From Herminiimonas sp. CN (lineage in GTDB: Bacteria > Pseudomonadota > Gammaproteobacteria > Burkholderiales > Burkholderiaceae_D), in NCBI RefSeq assembly GCF_000622895.1, contig NZ_AVCC01000005.1:1-64000 (forward strand): a DNA stretch of 64,000 bases, in the 5' to 3' direction. Positions within the stretch are counted from its first letter, which is position 1, and every line of letters starts with the position of its first letter. The notes beneath the pieces were generated by a model. That model worked only from the letters and a program-made list of their open reading frames with translations. It was not told the origin of the DNA and did not search any database. A program made the position numbers and the translations under genes. Below, piece by piece: positions 37,501 through 45,785 of the stretch.

Positions 37501-38241
37501 TTAACCCATGTGCAAGCCACCATTCAGAGAGAAATCGGAGCCGGTCGCATAACCCCCTTCATCGGACGCGATCCAGGCGATGATGGAAGCGATTTCTTCC
37601 GGTTCGCCCAAACGTCTGACTGGAATGCCGGCAACGATTTTTTCCAGTACGTCCGGCCGGATTGCCTTGACCATGTCGGTACCGACATAACCGGGCGAAA
37701 CCGTATTGACCGTCACTCCTTTGGTTGCCACTTCTTGCGCCAATGCCATGGTAAAGCCATGCAAACCTGCCTTGGCGGTCGAATAATTGGTTTGGCCAAA
37801 CTGCCCTTTCTGACCGTTGACGGAAGAGATATTGATGATCCGGCCCCAGCCGCGGTCAGCCATACCGTCAATAACTTGCTTGGTGACGTTGAACAGCGAA
37901 TTCAGGTTAGTGTTGATGACTTCATCCCACTGCTGCTTGGTCATCTTGCGGAATTGGCCGTCGCGCGTGATGCCGGCATTATTGATCAGCACATCGATCT
38001 CGCCGATTTCCTGCTTGACTTTATCGAAAGCCGCCTTGGTTGAATCCCAGTCGGATACATTGCCTTCAGAAGCATGCACGTCATAACCTTCGGCACGCAT
38101 CTCGGCCAGCCATTTATCCTTGCGCGGAGAGTTCGGGCCGCAACCGGCGACTACGGTGAAACCTTCACTGCACAGACGCTTGCAGATGGGACTTCCAATG
38201 CCCCCCATTCCACCGGTTACATACGCGATACGTTTTTTCAT
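37501..38241 (-). CDS. phaB: acetoacetyl-CoA reductase
   Basis: NADPH-dependent short-chain dehydrogenase giving (R)-3-hydroxybutyryl-CoA for PHB synthesis. Cofactor loop T-G-G-M-G-G-I-G, N-N-A-G-I near residue 92, catalytic S (N-I-S-S-V-N), Y-x-x-x-K (N-Y-S-T-A-K) and the P-G-Y-V-G-T-D-M segment are all present. The C-terminal S-L-N-G-G-L-H-M-G is typical of PhaB. 246 residues from the ATG at 38241, preceded by AGGAG. It lies 37 bp after phaC. The usual beta-ketothiolase gene phaA is not in the cluster. Confidence 0.94.
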   Translation of the reverse strand: MKKRIAYVTGGMGGIGSPICKRLCSEGFTVVAGCGPNSPRKDKWLAEMRAEGYDVHASEGNVSDWDSTKAAFDKVKQEIGEIDVLINNAGITRDGQFRKMTKQQWDEVINTNLNSLFNVTKQVIDGMADRGWGRIINISSVNGQKGQFGQTNYSTAKAGLHGFTMALAQEVATKGVTVNTVSPGYVGTDMVKAIRPDVLEKIVAGIPVRRLGEPEEIASIIAWIASDEGGYATGSDFSLNGGLHMG

Positions 38242-38278
38242 GCTTGTCTCCTCTTTCGTTAAGCTCAAGTTATGTGCT

Positions 38279-40000
38279 TTAGTTTGCTCTTACCTTGACA
38301 TAACGTCCCGGCGCCTCTTCAATCGGTTTGAATGCAGCATTTCCCAGCTTGCCCGGAGCCTTCACCTGCTTGCCTGCATGCTCAGCCAGGAAGGCCGACC
38401 ACTCCGGCCACCAACTGCCCGGATGCTCTGTTGCCGTTTCCAACCATGCCTCAGAATTCGCGGGAAGAGTGTCGTTGATCCAGTAACTACGTTTCTTTTT
38501 CGCCGGCGGATTGACGACACCCGCTATATGTCCTGATGCTCCGAGAACAAACCGGTTTCGATTCGGTTGTTTCGGGTTCAATACAGCAGTAGACGCATAG
38601 GCGCTGTTCCAGGGCACGATATGATCTTCGCGCGAGCCGTAAATGAAAACCGGCGTATCGATTTTTCCGAGGTCGATTTTTTCGCCGGCCACCGTCAGCT
38701 TGCCCGGCTCCTTGAGGCTGTTCTCCAGATACGTATTGCGCAGATACCAGCAAAACATCGGGCCGGGAAGATTGGTGCTGTCGGCGTTCCAGTACAGCAG
38801 ATCGAATGGCGGCGGATTTTCGCCCTTCAGATAGTTCGACTGGACATAATTCCAGACCAGGTCATTGGCGCGCAGACTGGAAAAGGTCGCCGCCAAATCG
38901 CGGCCCGGCATCAGGCCACCCTTGCCGATCGCTTGCTCGCGCATCCTTACCTGCATCTCGTCGACGAAGATATCGAGAATGCCGGTATCGGCAAAATCGA
39001 GCAGGGTCGTCAGCAAGGTCAGGCTGGCAACAGGTTCTTCCCCACGCGCATACAGTACCGCCAGCGCGGTTGAAACAATCGTGCCGCCGACGCAAAAGCC
39101 CAGGGCATTGATACGGTCCTGCCCGCTCAACTCTTGCGCTACGTGAATCGCCTTGATCGCGCCGTCTTCGATATACCTATCCCAAGTCACATCCGCCATC
39201 GAATCATCGGGATTGCGCCAGGACACCAGGAACACGGTATGGCCCTGCCCCACCGCATAACGCACCAGCGAATTTTCCGGCTGCAGATCGAGGATATAAA
39301 ATTTGTTGATGCAAGGCGGCACAATCAGCAGCGGCCGCTGGTATACGGTTTTGGTCAGTGGCTTGTACTGAATCAGCTGAAACAGCGCATTTTCGAACAC
39401 CACCGCACCTTCGGAAGTCGCAACGTTCTTGCCGACCTCAAAAACGGATTCATCGGTTTGGGAAATGCGGCCCTTGTGCATGTCGGCCAGCATCAGCGCC
39501 AGACCCTTGGCCAGGCTCTCACCTTTGGTATCGAGTATTTTTTGCTGCGCTTCCGGATTCGTGGCAAGAAAATTAGCCGGCGACATTGCATCGACCATTT
39601 GCTGAACAGCGAATGCGATTTTCTGTTTGACACGGGGAGTCGCCTCCACCGCCTCCGCCAGGTTCATCAGGAATCTTGCATTGAGCAGATATACAGCGGC
39701 ATTGAAGGACGAGAACACGTTCGATTGCCAGGCCGCTGAAGAAAACCGTCTGTCGGTGAGCGCCGTGACGCTCTTCGTTACCAGGAAATTCTGCCAGAGC
39801 GCCGCCAGTTGCTGGACATACTCATTTTGCAAACGGGTGACGATGGCCGGTGCTATTTTTGCGCCGGCTTCCTTCAGAATGTCTGCGATCGGATTAACGT
39901 TGGTGTGCTGCACCGACTTAACCCAGGATTGCCAAGGGCTCTGATCTGTCAATTGCGACAACCATGCAGTAATCATGGCTTGAGAATCAGGCTGATTCAT
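38279..40000 (-). CDS. phaC: class I polyhydroxyalkanoate synthase
   Basis: Polymerises (R)-3-hydroxyacyl-CoA into PHA at the granule surface. The 573-residue length is right for class I. The lipase-box-like G-F-C-V-G-G holds the nucleophilic Cys; G-S-R-E-D-H-I-V-P-W holds the Asp, and G-A-S-G-H-I-A-G the His. N-terminal domain residues about 1-200 precede the catalytic domain. The ATG has AAGGA eight bases upstream. First gene of phaC-phaB, which share one terminator. Confidence 0.95.
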   Translation of the reverse strand: MNQPDSQAMITAWLSQLTDQSPWQSWVKSVQHTNVNPIADILKEAGAKIAPAIVTRLQNEYVQQLAALWQNFLVTKSVTALTDRRFSSAAWQSNVFSSFNAAVYLLNARFLMNLAEAVEATPRVKQKIAFAVQQMVDAMSPANFLATNPEAQQKILDTKGESLAKGLALMLADMHKGRISQTDESVFEVGKNVATSEGAVVFENALFQLIQYKPLTKTVYQRPLLIVPPCINKFYILDLQPENSLVRYAVGQGHTVFLVSWRNPDDSMADVTWDRYIEDGAIKAIHVAQELSGQDRINALGFCVGGTIVSTALAVLYARGEEPVASLTLLTTLLDFADTGILDIFVDEMQVRMREQAIGKGGLMPGRDLAATFSSLRANDLVWNYVQSNYLKGENPPPFDLLYWNADSTNLPGPMFCWYLRNTYLENSLKEPGKLTVAGEKIDLGKIDTPVFIYGSREDHIVPWNSAYASTAVLNPKQPNRNRFVLGASGHIAGVVNPPAKKKRSYWINDTLPANSEAWLETATEHPGSWWPEWSAFLAEHAGKQVKAPGKLGNAAFKPIEEAPGRYVKVRAN

Positions 40001-40055
40001 GCTCGCTTCCTTATTTTGGCGTATCGTTGCGGTTTTTCACTATCACATCAACATC

Positions 40056-40271
40056 ATGTATATCGTTGCTATTGCATGGGCCTATGTCGTGCTGATGATG
40101 TCCATCACCGAATCTTCGGTCGTCGCTGGAATTATGACTCTTTTAATGTATGGTGTGTTGCCTTTGACAATTATTTTGTATGTCATGCGCGCGCCGCATA
40201 GAAAAAGACAAACCAGACAGCATAAGCAGACGGCGACAGAACATGACAGCCCCGCCGACGCCTCGAAATAA
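40056..40271 (+). CDS. small two-helix membrane protein
   Basis: A 71-residue protein: helices M-Y-I-V-A-I-A-W-A-Y-V-V-L-M-M and I-M-T-L-L-M-Y-G-V-L-P-L-T-I-I-L-Y-V, then a basic, His- and Gln-rich tail. Small proteins of this shape occur near phaC or pgeF in related bacteria. A start further left (39999) would add an unusual N-terminus over the phaC promoter. No clear RBS precedes either start. Convergent with pgeF, 28 bp away. Confidence 0.6.
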   Translation: MYIVAIAWAYVVLMMSITESSVVAGIMTLLMYGVLPLTIILYVMRAPHRKRQTRQHKQTATEHDSPADASK

Positions 40272-40299
40272 GCCAATCCTTATCAAAAAACTGTCTCGA

Positions 40300-41079
40300 T
40301 CAAATATTGTCCCGGAACAGCGTTTCCCGATTGAGCCAAATCAACGATGCCATTCGCCCAGTGACTTTATCGCGCCGATAAGAGTAGAAGCGACGAGCAT
40401 CGCCAGCGGTACAAAACCCGCCGCCGCTAATGCGATGCACGTCTGCGTGCCGTAGCCGGGTGCGCGCCAGCATATAGATATCGGCCAGGTACTTGCCTCC
40501 ATGCGCAGCGATGGGCTTGAATGCCTCCGCCGCACGCGCATCATGCGCAAAAAATGCCTGCCGCACATCTTCGCCGACCTCAAAATATTCCGGGCCGATA
40601 GCCGGCCCAAGCCAGGCCGTTATTTCGTCAGCACCGGCTGCGCGCATGCGGGCCACGGTTTTTTCGAGTATACCGGCGCACAGACCACGCCATCCCGCAT
40701 GTGCGGCAGCAACGACGAGACCGTTTTGATCGCACAACAAGACCGGCAAACAATCTGCCGTCATGATCGCGCACACAACGCCCTTGGCCGTAGTGAAGCT
40801 GGCATCGGCCTCGGGTACGCCGGACAAGCCTGCCGCATCGACGATGGCGGTGCCATGCACTTGCATCAGCCAAGCCGGCTCGGCCGGCAGCAAAGCCCGC
40901 AACAGGCTCCGGTTTTCCCGGACATGCAGCGGACTATCCATCACATGCGTGCCCAAGTCCAAGCCGCCAGCTCCGCTGCCATCGTCGAACGGCGCAAGGC
41001 TGAAGCCGCCGCGCCGCGTAGTTGACAAGACGCCTACATTGGCAGGCAAATCGGGCCAGTCAGGGACAATCAAATCCAT
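40300..41079 (-). CDS. pgeF: peptidoglycan editing factor PgeF (multicopper-type laccase domain)
   Basis: A 259-residue YfiH/DUF152 protein. Metal-binding signatures are present: L-M-Q-V-H-G-T-A-I-V, M-T-A-D-C-L-P-V-L-L, A-A-H-A-G-W-R-G-L and L-G-P-A-I-G-P. The family removes misincorporated L-Ser from cell-wall precursors and was formerly annotated as polyphenol oxidase. It lies 23 bp downstream of rluD in the same orientation; the rluD-pgeF pair is common in proteobacteria. Confidence 0.92.
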   Translation of the reverse strand: MDLIVPDWPDLPANVGVLSTTRRGGFSLAPFDDGSGAGGLDLGTHVMDSPLHVRENRSLLRALLPAEPAWLMQVHGTAIVDAAGLSGVPEADASFTTAKGVVCAIMTADCLPVLLCDQNGLVVAAAHAGWRGLCAGILEKTVARMRAAGADEITAWLGPAIGPEYFEVGEDVRQAFFAHDARAAEAFKPIAAHGGKYLADIYMLARTRLRHADVHRISGGGFCTAGDARRFYSYRRDKVTGRMASLIWLNRETLFRDNI

Positions 41080-41102
41080 CGTTTTCCGCCATTCACGGGC
41101 AT

Positions 41103-42107
41103 TTAAAGCGGTGCTTCAATTCCGGCGCTCGCCAGCAGCGCCAGGAAATCCTGCGGCAGCGGCACGCCCCATTCGCAGGCTTCTCCGGTAGCCGGATGAA
41201 TCAGCCCCAGTCGCTGCGCCTGCAAAGCCTGGCGCGGAAAGACCGATGTCAGATGCGCTTTGCCATATAGCGCATCACCGACCAGCGCATGCCCGATCGA
41301 CATCATGTGGACCCGGATCTGATGGGTGCGGCCGGTTTCCAGCTTGCAGCGCATCAGGCTGACCGGACGGCGATCCAGCAGGCCGCTGGCCAGACGTTCG
41401 AAATGCGTCACCGCAGGCTTGGCGCTCATGTTCTCCAGCACTGCCATCTTGATCCGGTCGCGCGGATGGCGCCCCATCGCCGCATCCACGGTGCCGCTCA
41501 GATTCGGGGTGCCCCACACCAGCGCCAGATATTCGCGCCGCACGCTGCGGGCCTGCAACTGGCGCACCAGGTCAGTATGCGCCTCCAGGGTTTTTGCGAC
41601 CACCATCAAGCCGCTGGTATCCTTGTCCAGACGATGGACGATGCCGGCGCGCGGCACGCCGCCAATCGCCGGGTAATGATGCAGCAAACCGTTGAGCAAG
41701 GTGCCGGACCAATTGCCGGCAGCCGGGTGCACTACCAGGCCGGCCGGCTTGTCGATCACGATGATGGCGGCGTCCTCATGCACAACCACCAGATCCATGG
41801 CTTCTGCGATGTACGCTTCGTCTTCGGGTGCCGGTTGCGGCGAGACCACGACGGTCTCGTCGCCAAAACTGGTCATCTTGGTCTTTGCCACCTTGCCGTC
41901 CACGCTGACATGGCCGGCCTCGATCCATTGCTGAATGCGGCTGCGGGAGAATTGCGGAATCAGTTTTGAAATAACCTTATCCATGCGCTCGCCGCATGCA
42001 TCCGGTGTCAGCGCCAGAGTAATAGGCCCCATCTCAAGCAACGCGCTGCTCTCTTCGTCCGCATCATCCAGCGCAGACGGAAAAACAGGTTCCGTCAAAT
42101 TCGGCAT
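41103..42107 (-). CDS. rluD: 23S rRNA pseudouridine synthase RluD
   Basis: Isomerises uridines 1911/1915/1917 of 23S rRNA. N-terminal S4-like domain (S-R-S-R-I-Q-Q-W-I-E-A-G-H-V-S-V-D-G) and catalytic motif H-R-L-D-K-D-T-S-G-L-M near residue 158; late E-T-G-R-T-H-Q-I-R-V-H binds RNA. About 334 residues from the ATG at 42107 (M-P-N-L-T-E-P). Divergent from bamD, as is usual in beta- and gammaproteobacteria. Confidence 0.93.
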   Translation of the reverse strand: MPNLTEPVFPSALDDADEESSALLEMGPITLALTPDACGERMDKVISKLIPQFSRSRIQQWIEAGHVSVDGKVAKTKMTSFGDETVVVSPQPAPEDEAYIAEAMDLVVVHEDAAIIVIDKPAGLVVHPAAGNWSGTLLNGLLHHYPAIGGVPRAGIVHRLDKDTSGLMVVAKTLEAHTDLVRQLQARSVRREYLALVWGTPNLSGTVDAAMGRHPRDRIKMAVLENMSAKPAVTHFERLASGLLDRRPVSLMRCKLETGRTHQIRVHMMSIGHALVGDALYGKAHLTSVFPRQALQAQRLGLIHPATGEACEWGVPLPQDFLALLASAGIEAPL

Positions 42108-42138
42108 TGCGGGTAATATCACGGCAGGTCCCATCGGC

Positions 42139-42144
42139 TATAAT
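42139..42144 (+). promoter_or_regulatory. -10 box of the bamD promoter
   Basis: TATAAT, 36 bp before the expected ATG of bamD; no good -35 box is visible at 17 bp. Transcription would begin near 42151, which excludes the TTG at 42107 as start of bamD. Confidence 0.55.
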
Positions 42145-42179
42145 CAGATTCTTGTTAAGATGCATACTTGCACAACGTC

Positions 42180-42976
42180 ATGCAAAAAAATTATTTAAAA
42201 TCGCAACCGCCCTTCTGGTCTTGTCAATCTCGGCATGCGGCATGCTGCCTGAAAAAATCGACGAGACCAAAACTTGGTCTGCCTCGAAATTATACTCGGA
42301 GGCGCGCGATGAACTGGCAAGTGGCAATTACGACAAGTCGGTTCAGCATTTCGAAAAACTCGAATCACGTTACCCGTTCGGCACCTATGCCCAACAGGCG
42401 CAACTGGAAATCGCTTATGCATATTACCGTCAGGCAGATCAGCCGCAGGCTCTGGCCGCGACGGAGCGCTTCATTAAGTTGCATCCAAATCACCCGAATG
42501 TCGATTACGCCTATTATTTGCGTGGCCTAATCAACTTCAACGACCGGATTAGCGCATTCAATTTCCTGGCGCGCCAGGATGCCACTGAACGCGACCCGAA
42601 GGCGGCGCGCGAAGCCTTCGATGCATTCAAGCAACTGGTCGAGCGTTTCCCTGACAGCACATATACGCCTGACGCCATCGCCCGCATGAAATATCTGGTC
42701 AATGCAATGGCGCAGTACGAAGTCCATGTGGCCAATTATTACTACAAACGCGGCGCTTACCTGGCGGCCGCCAACCGGGCCCAATATGCGGTCAAGGAAT
42801 ACCGCGAGGCGCCGGCGCTGGAGGAAGCGCTGTTTATCATGGTGCGCTCATATGATGCGCTGGGCATGAACGAGTTGCGCGACGATGCCGAACGCGTGAT
42901 GAAAACGAATTATCCAAACAGCGTGTATTACAAGGGTGGGCCGGTCAAAGACACTCCGTGGTGGAAACTCTGGTAA
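42180..42976 (+). CDS. bamD: outer membrane assembly lipoprotein BamD, frame broken near the start codon
   Basis: Lipoprotein of the BAM complex, about 265 residues. The body is in one frame: signal peptide K-K-L-F-K-I-A-T-A-L-L-V-L-S-I-S-A-C with lipobox I-S-A-C, then TPR repeats (S-A-S-K-L-Y-S-E-A-R-D-E-L-A-S-G-N-Y; G-T-Y-A-Q-Q-A-Q-L-E-I-A-Y-A-Y-Y). The expected start is the ATG at 42180, reading M-Q-K-K-L-F-K in relatives. The tract after ATG-C has seven A where eight are needed, so this ATG is one base out of frame. A TTG at 42152 is in frame but lies next to the transcription start. Sequencing error, true mutation or slippage are the options. BamD is normally essential. Confidence 0.85.
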
Positions 42977-42993
42977 CGCCGTCAGCCTGATGC

Positions 42994-43020
42994 AAATGCC
43001 CCGCACAATGCGGGGCATTT
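42994..43020. terminator. terminator-like hairpin after bamD
   Basis: Perfect 11-bp stem AAATGCCCCGC / GCGGGGCATTT around the loop ACAAT, between convergent bamD and yaaA. Confidence 0.75.
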
Positions 43021-43061
43021 GCATTCACGACCACCCAGCGGCAAATTTCAGCTAAACAGCG

Positions 43062-43835
43062 TCAAGCCAGACGGCGCCGGAACCGCCAGTTGCGTTCGCT
43101 GGAAACATCGGCATCAAATACATAATCTTCCACGGCGAAATCTTGCAGTTGCTCGGGCTGCGTCACGCCATGGAGTGCCGCATAACGCGCCATCAGGCCG
43201 CGCGCACGCTTGGCATAGAATGAAATGATTTTGTATTTGCCGTTTTTCCAGTCCTCGAACACCGGCGTAATGACCGGCACCGACAGCAATTCCGGCTTGA
43301 CCACCTTGAAATATTCTTCGGACGCAAGATTGATCAGCGCTGAAGAATTCCGCGCCCGCAGCAGATCATCCAGCGCGGTAGTCACGATATCGCCCCAAAA
43401 AGCATACAGGTTCTTGCCGCGCTTGGTAGCCAGGCGAGTACCCATCTCCAGCCGGTAAGGCTGCATCAGGTCGAGCGGGCGCAGCATGCCATACAAGCCG
43501 GATAAAATACGCACATGCGACTGCGCATAATCAAGTTGGGCCGGACTCAGGCTTGCCGCCTGCAATCCTGCGTAGACATCGCCATTGAAAGCCAGCATCG
43601 CCTGCTTTGCGTTCTGCAGCGAAAATTCCTGGCTCCAACCGGCATAACGGCCGACATTCAAGGCAGCGAGCGGGTCGGAAATGCGCATCAGGCTAGCGAC
43701 TTGGGCAGGCGAGAACGTCTTCAGGATATCGATCAGTTGGGCAGAATGCGGGATAAAATCCGGCAGGCTGCTTTTCATGCCGGCTGGTGGCGCCTCCATG
43801 GCCAGAGTTTTGGCGGGTGACAGGACAATCAGCAT
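43062..43835 (-). CDS. yaaA: peroxide stress protein YaaA
   Basis: A 257-residue DUF328 protein. The start [11 protein letters not shown], then [12 protein letters not shown] near residue 110, and [13 protein letters not shown] near residue 205 are family signatures. In E. coli YaaA lowers intracellular iron during peroxide stress, and the fold binds DNA. It is followed upstream by the integration scar at 43865-44438. Confidence 0.92.
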   Translation of the reverse strand: MLIVLSPAKTLAMEAPPAGMKSSLPDFIPHSAQLIDILKTFSPAQVASLMRISDPLAALNVGRYAGWSQEFSLQNAKQAMLAFNGDVYAGLQAASLSPAQLDYAQSHVRILSGLYGMLRPLDLMQPYRLEMGTRLATKRGKNLYAFWGDIVTTALDDLLRARNSSALINLASEEYFKVVKPELLSVPVITPVFEDWKNGKYKIISFYAKRARGLMARYAALHGVTQPEQLQDFAVEDYVFDADVSSERNWRFRRRLA

Positions 43836-43864
43836 TGCAACATCCGTAGAAAAAAATTGGAAGC

Positions 43865-43900
43865 ATGATACCGAAACGCATCGTACTCAACACAAATGTT
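43865..43900 (+). pseudogene. severed original 5' end of the PIN-domain gene
   Basis: ATG ATA then CCGAAACGCATCGTACTC encodes M-I-P-K-R-I-V-L and then N-T-N-V, matching the P-K-R-I-V-L-D-T-N-V start of the PIN protein at 44403-44846. GGAAG sits upstream as RBS. After about 31 bp the similarity ends. This looks like the old start of the PIN gene, cut off when an element integrated. Confidence 0.65.
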
Positions 43901-44438
43901 GGCAAAAATTTAATATTTTCCCACAAAATCAAGTGGTTACACAATTTTACATGGGAATGCATAAGTGCAAAAAAACCACTGCACGCTCCTATAAAGTGAA
44001 AATCAGGGCATTGGAAAACTGCACAAGCCTAATGAAATTGGATGTGCCTCAGTGTGATTGAAAAAACATGTGCTGTTCACGGGAAAAAGTTGCACGCTAA
44101 TTTACACTTCTGGCGTTCTGCATTTCGATGGCATTGGTCGTGTAAATGACGCGCCGCACCTCTAACCGGTAGCAAAGGGCTGAGGGGGAAAACCCTGCCG
44201 GCCTTCCACAAGATATATTCACTGGCCGAGTGGCTCCACAAATCCGAGTACGATGCAGCCTTCGCGCAATCGATACTTGGCCACAGAAATGCGAAAATGA
44301 CAGCCGTCTATGGCGATCTCAGGGGCAGAGACTGCCAAGAGATGAAAGCCAAATGATTTTGGACGCACATTAGACTAATTTGGACGATTGGACAAAACCC
44401 GCATGAACACTTGCCTACAGCCGAAACGCATCGTACTC
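43871..44438. mobile_element. decayed integrated element with att-like direct repeats
   Basis: The 18-bp sequence CCGAAACGCATCGTACTC occurs at 43871-43888 and 44421-44438, 550 bp apart. Between them lie AT-rich sequence without an intact gene and a tyrosine-recombinase C-terminal remnant. This is the layout of attL, element remnant with integrase, and attR in the 5' end of a gene, the right end having supplied a replacement start codon. Confidence 0.6.
44153..44356 (+). pseudogene. tyrosine recombinase (phage integrase) C-terminal remnant
   Basis: One open stretch encodes S-K-G-L-R-G-K-T-L-P-A-F-H-K-I-Y-S-L, then Q-S-I-L-G-H-R-N-A-K-M-T-A-V-Y-G-D, ending in TGA. L-G-H-R and the Tyr after M-T-A-V match the catalytic end of phage integrases. 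The box usually reading H-x-x-R-S has Tyr in place of the catalytic Arg (H-K-I-Y-S). The N-terminal three quarters of the protein is missing. Inactive. Confidence 0.72.
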
Positions 44439-44846
44439 GATACCAACGTCTGCCTGGATTTATTCGTCTTCAATGACCCGCGCTGGGCCGCCTTGCTGGC
44501 CGCGCTGAAATGCGGCGCGGTCGAGGCCGTCACGAAGGCGGAATGCCGGATGGAATGGCAGATTGTGCTGGGCTACTCCCACCTGGGCCTGAGCGAAGCG
44601 ATGCGCGCCGAATGCAATGCCGCGTTTGACGGACTGATCGACTGCATTGCGCCGGAGCCGCGCATCGACATCAAGCTGCCGCTGTGCAGCGACCCCGACG
44701 ATCAAAAATTTCTGGAATTGTCGCGCGATGCGCAAGCGGCCACCCTGATCACCAAGGACAAGGCCTTGCTGAAACTGGCCCGAAAAACCGCGCGCGCCGG
44801 CCTGTTCGAGATTATCCTGCCGCAAGCGTGGGCGCTGCAAGCCTGA
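44403..44846 (+). CDS. PIN-domain protein, putative ribonuclease toxin
   Basis: A 147-residue PIN-fold protein of the PilT/TIGR00305 kind. R-I-V-L-D-T-N-V-C-L-D near residue 9 has the first metal Asp; E-C-R-M-E-W near residue 44 the Glu; and S-D-P-D-D-Q-K-F-L-E-L-S plus L-I-T-K-D-K the later acids. Such proteins are Mg-dependent RNases, often toxins, but no antitoxin gene adjoins. The present start (M-N-T-C-L-Q-P-K-R) lies inside sequence brought by an integrated element; the likely original start is at 43865. Confidence 0.78.
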   Translation: MNTCLQPKRIVLDTNVCLDLFVFNDPRWAALLAALKCGAVEAVTKAECRMEWQIVLGYSHLGLSEAMRAECNAAFDGLIDCIAPEPRIDIKLPLCSDPDDQKFLELSRDAQAATLITKDKALLKLARKTARAGLFEIILPQAWALQA

Positions 44847-44907
44847 GCGCGGCGCAACCGGCATGCGCGCATAATCGGCAAATATTGACCTGCAAAGACG
44901 ATCTGTC

Positions 44908-45570
44908 ATGGGGATTTTCAACACTCCGCTCCCGGCCGGCATAGCCATCGTCGCATGGTGCCTGGCCATCGTTGGCATGCTGCGTTGCGCGATCAGCGCG
45001 CCCTGGAAGCGGCTGGAAGCACCGACGGTGTTTTCAGCCTGGTGCGCGCTGCTCATATTGTTGACGATGCTGTGGCGGCTGCGCATCAACGTCAGCAGCG
45101 ACCTGAACCTGCACCTGATGGGCCTGTCGCTGTTCCCGCTGATGTTCGGCCGTCCGCTGGCGACGCTCGGCCTGGGATTGTCCGTGATTGCCTACACCGC
45201 GCTGTTCGATGGCGTCTGGGCCAATCTCGGCATGAATTTTTTGCTGCTGGCGCTACTGCCCGCCTGGCTGAGCGACGTCATACTCAAAGCCAGCAAAAAG
45301 CGCTTGCCGCATCACATGTTCATCTACCTGTTCGGCAACGGTTTTTTCGGCTCGATGGCGGTGCTTTCCCTGACCGGCCTGATTTCGATTACCGCCCACC
45401 GGTTATGGATTGCGGCGCCAGCACCCGGCCCCTCCGACGCGATTGCCTACATGCTGCTGCTGGCCTGGGGCGAAACCTTCCTGATCGGTTTTCTGGTCAC
45501 GATCTTCGCGGTATACCGGCCGCAATGGCTGTTTACCTTCGATGACGCGCTATACCTGCATGATCGCTAG
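44908..45570 (+). CDS. predicted integral membrane protein (COG3235 type)
   Basis: A 220-residue protein with six or seven hydrophobic helices, including L-L-I-L-L-T-M-L-W-R-L-R-I-N and F-L-L-L-A-L-L-P-A-W-L. The spread of helices and the L-N-L-H-L-M-G-L-S-L-F-P-L-M-F-G segment resemble the COG3235 family, distantly like CbiM-type transporter membrane proteins. The function is not established. Own start ATG; weak purine-rich RBS upstream. It stands alone between the PIN gene and the aminotransferase. Confidence 0.65.
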   Translation: MGIFNTPLPAGIAIVAWCLAIVGMLRCAISAPWKRLEAPTVFSAWCALLILLTMLWRLRINVSSDLNLHLMGLSLFPLMFGRPLATLGLGLSVIAYTALFDGVWANLGMNFLLLALLPAWLSDVILKASKKRLPHHMFIYLFGNGFFGSMAVLSLTGLISITAHRLWIAAPAPGPSDAIAYMLLLAWGETFLIGFLVTIFAVYRPQWLFTFDDALYLHDR

Positions 45571-45785
45571 CGGCTCCCGACTGCGTTCAGTCATTTATAC
45601 AATTTTCATGGAGTATATGAAAAAATTGCTGTTTTAAACATAATTTAATTGCGGTTATAAAATATACATATATACGTATATTTTTCATCCGAAGAGTGCC
45701 GATGGGGCCGGGTAGCGCTGGATTTCCTGTCCCAGCCGGCATCGGCGTTAAAATGCCGGCTCGACCACAGCCTACCGATCCGATC

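Noticed and set aside
42107-42180. TTG at 42107 as start of bamD
   Set aside because: It lies upstream of the likely transcription start set by TATAAT at 42139 and gives a long atypical N-terminus before the lipoprotein signal.
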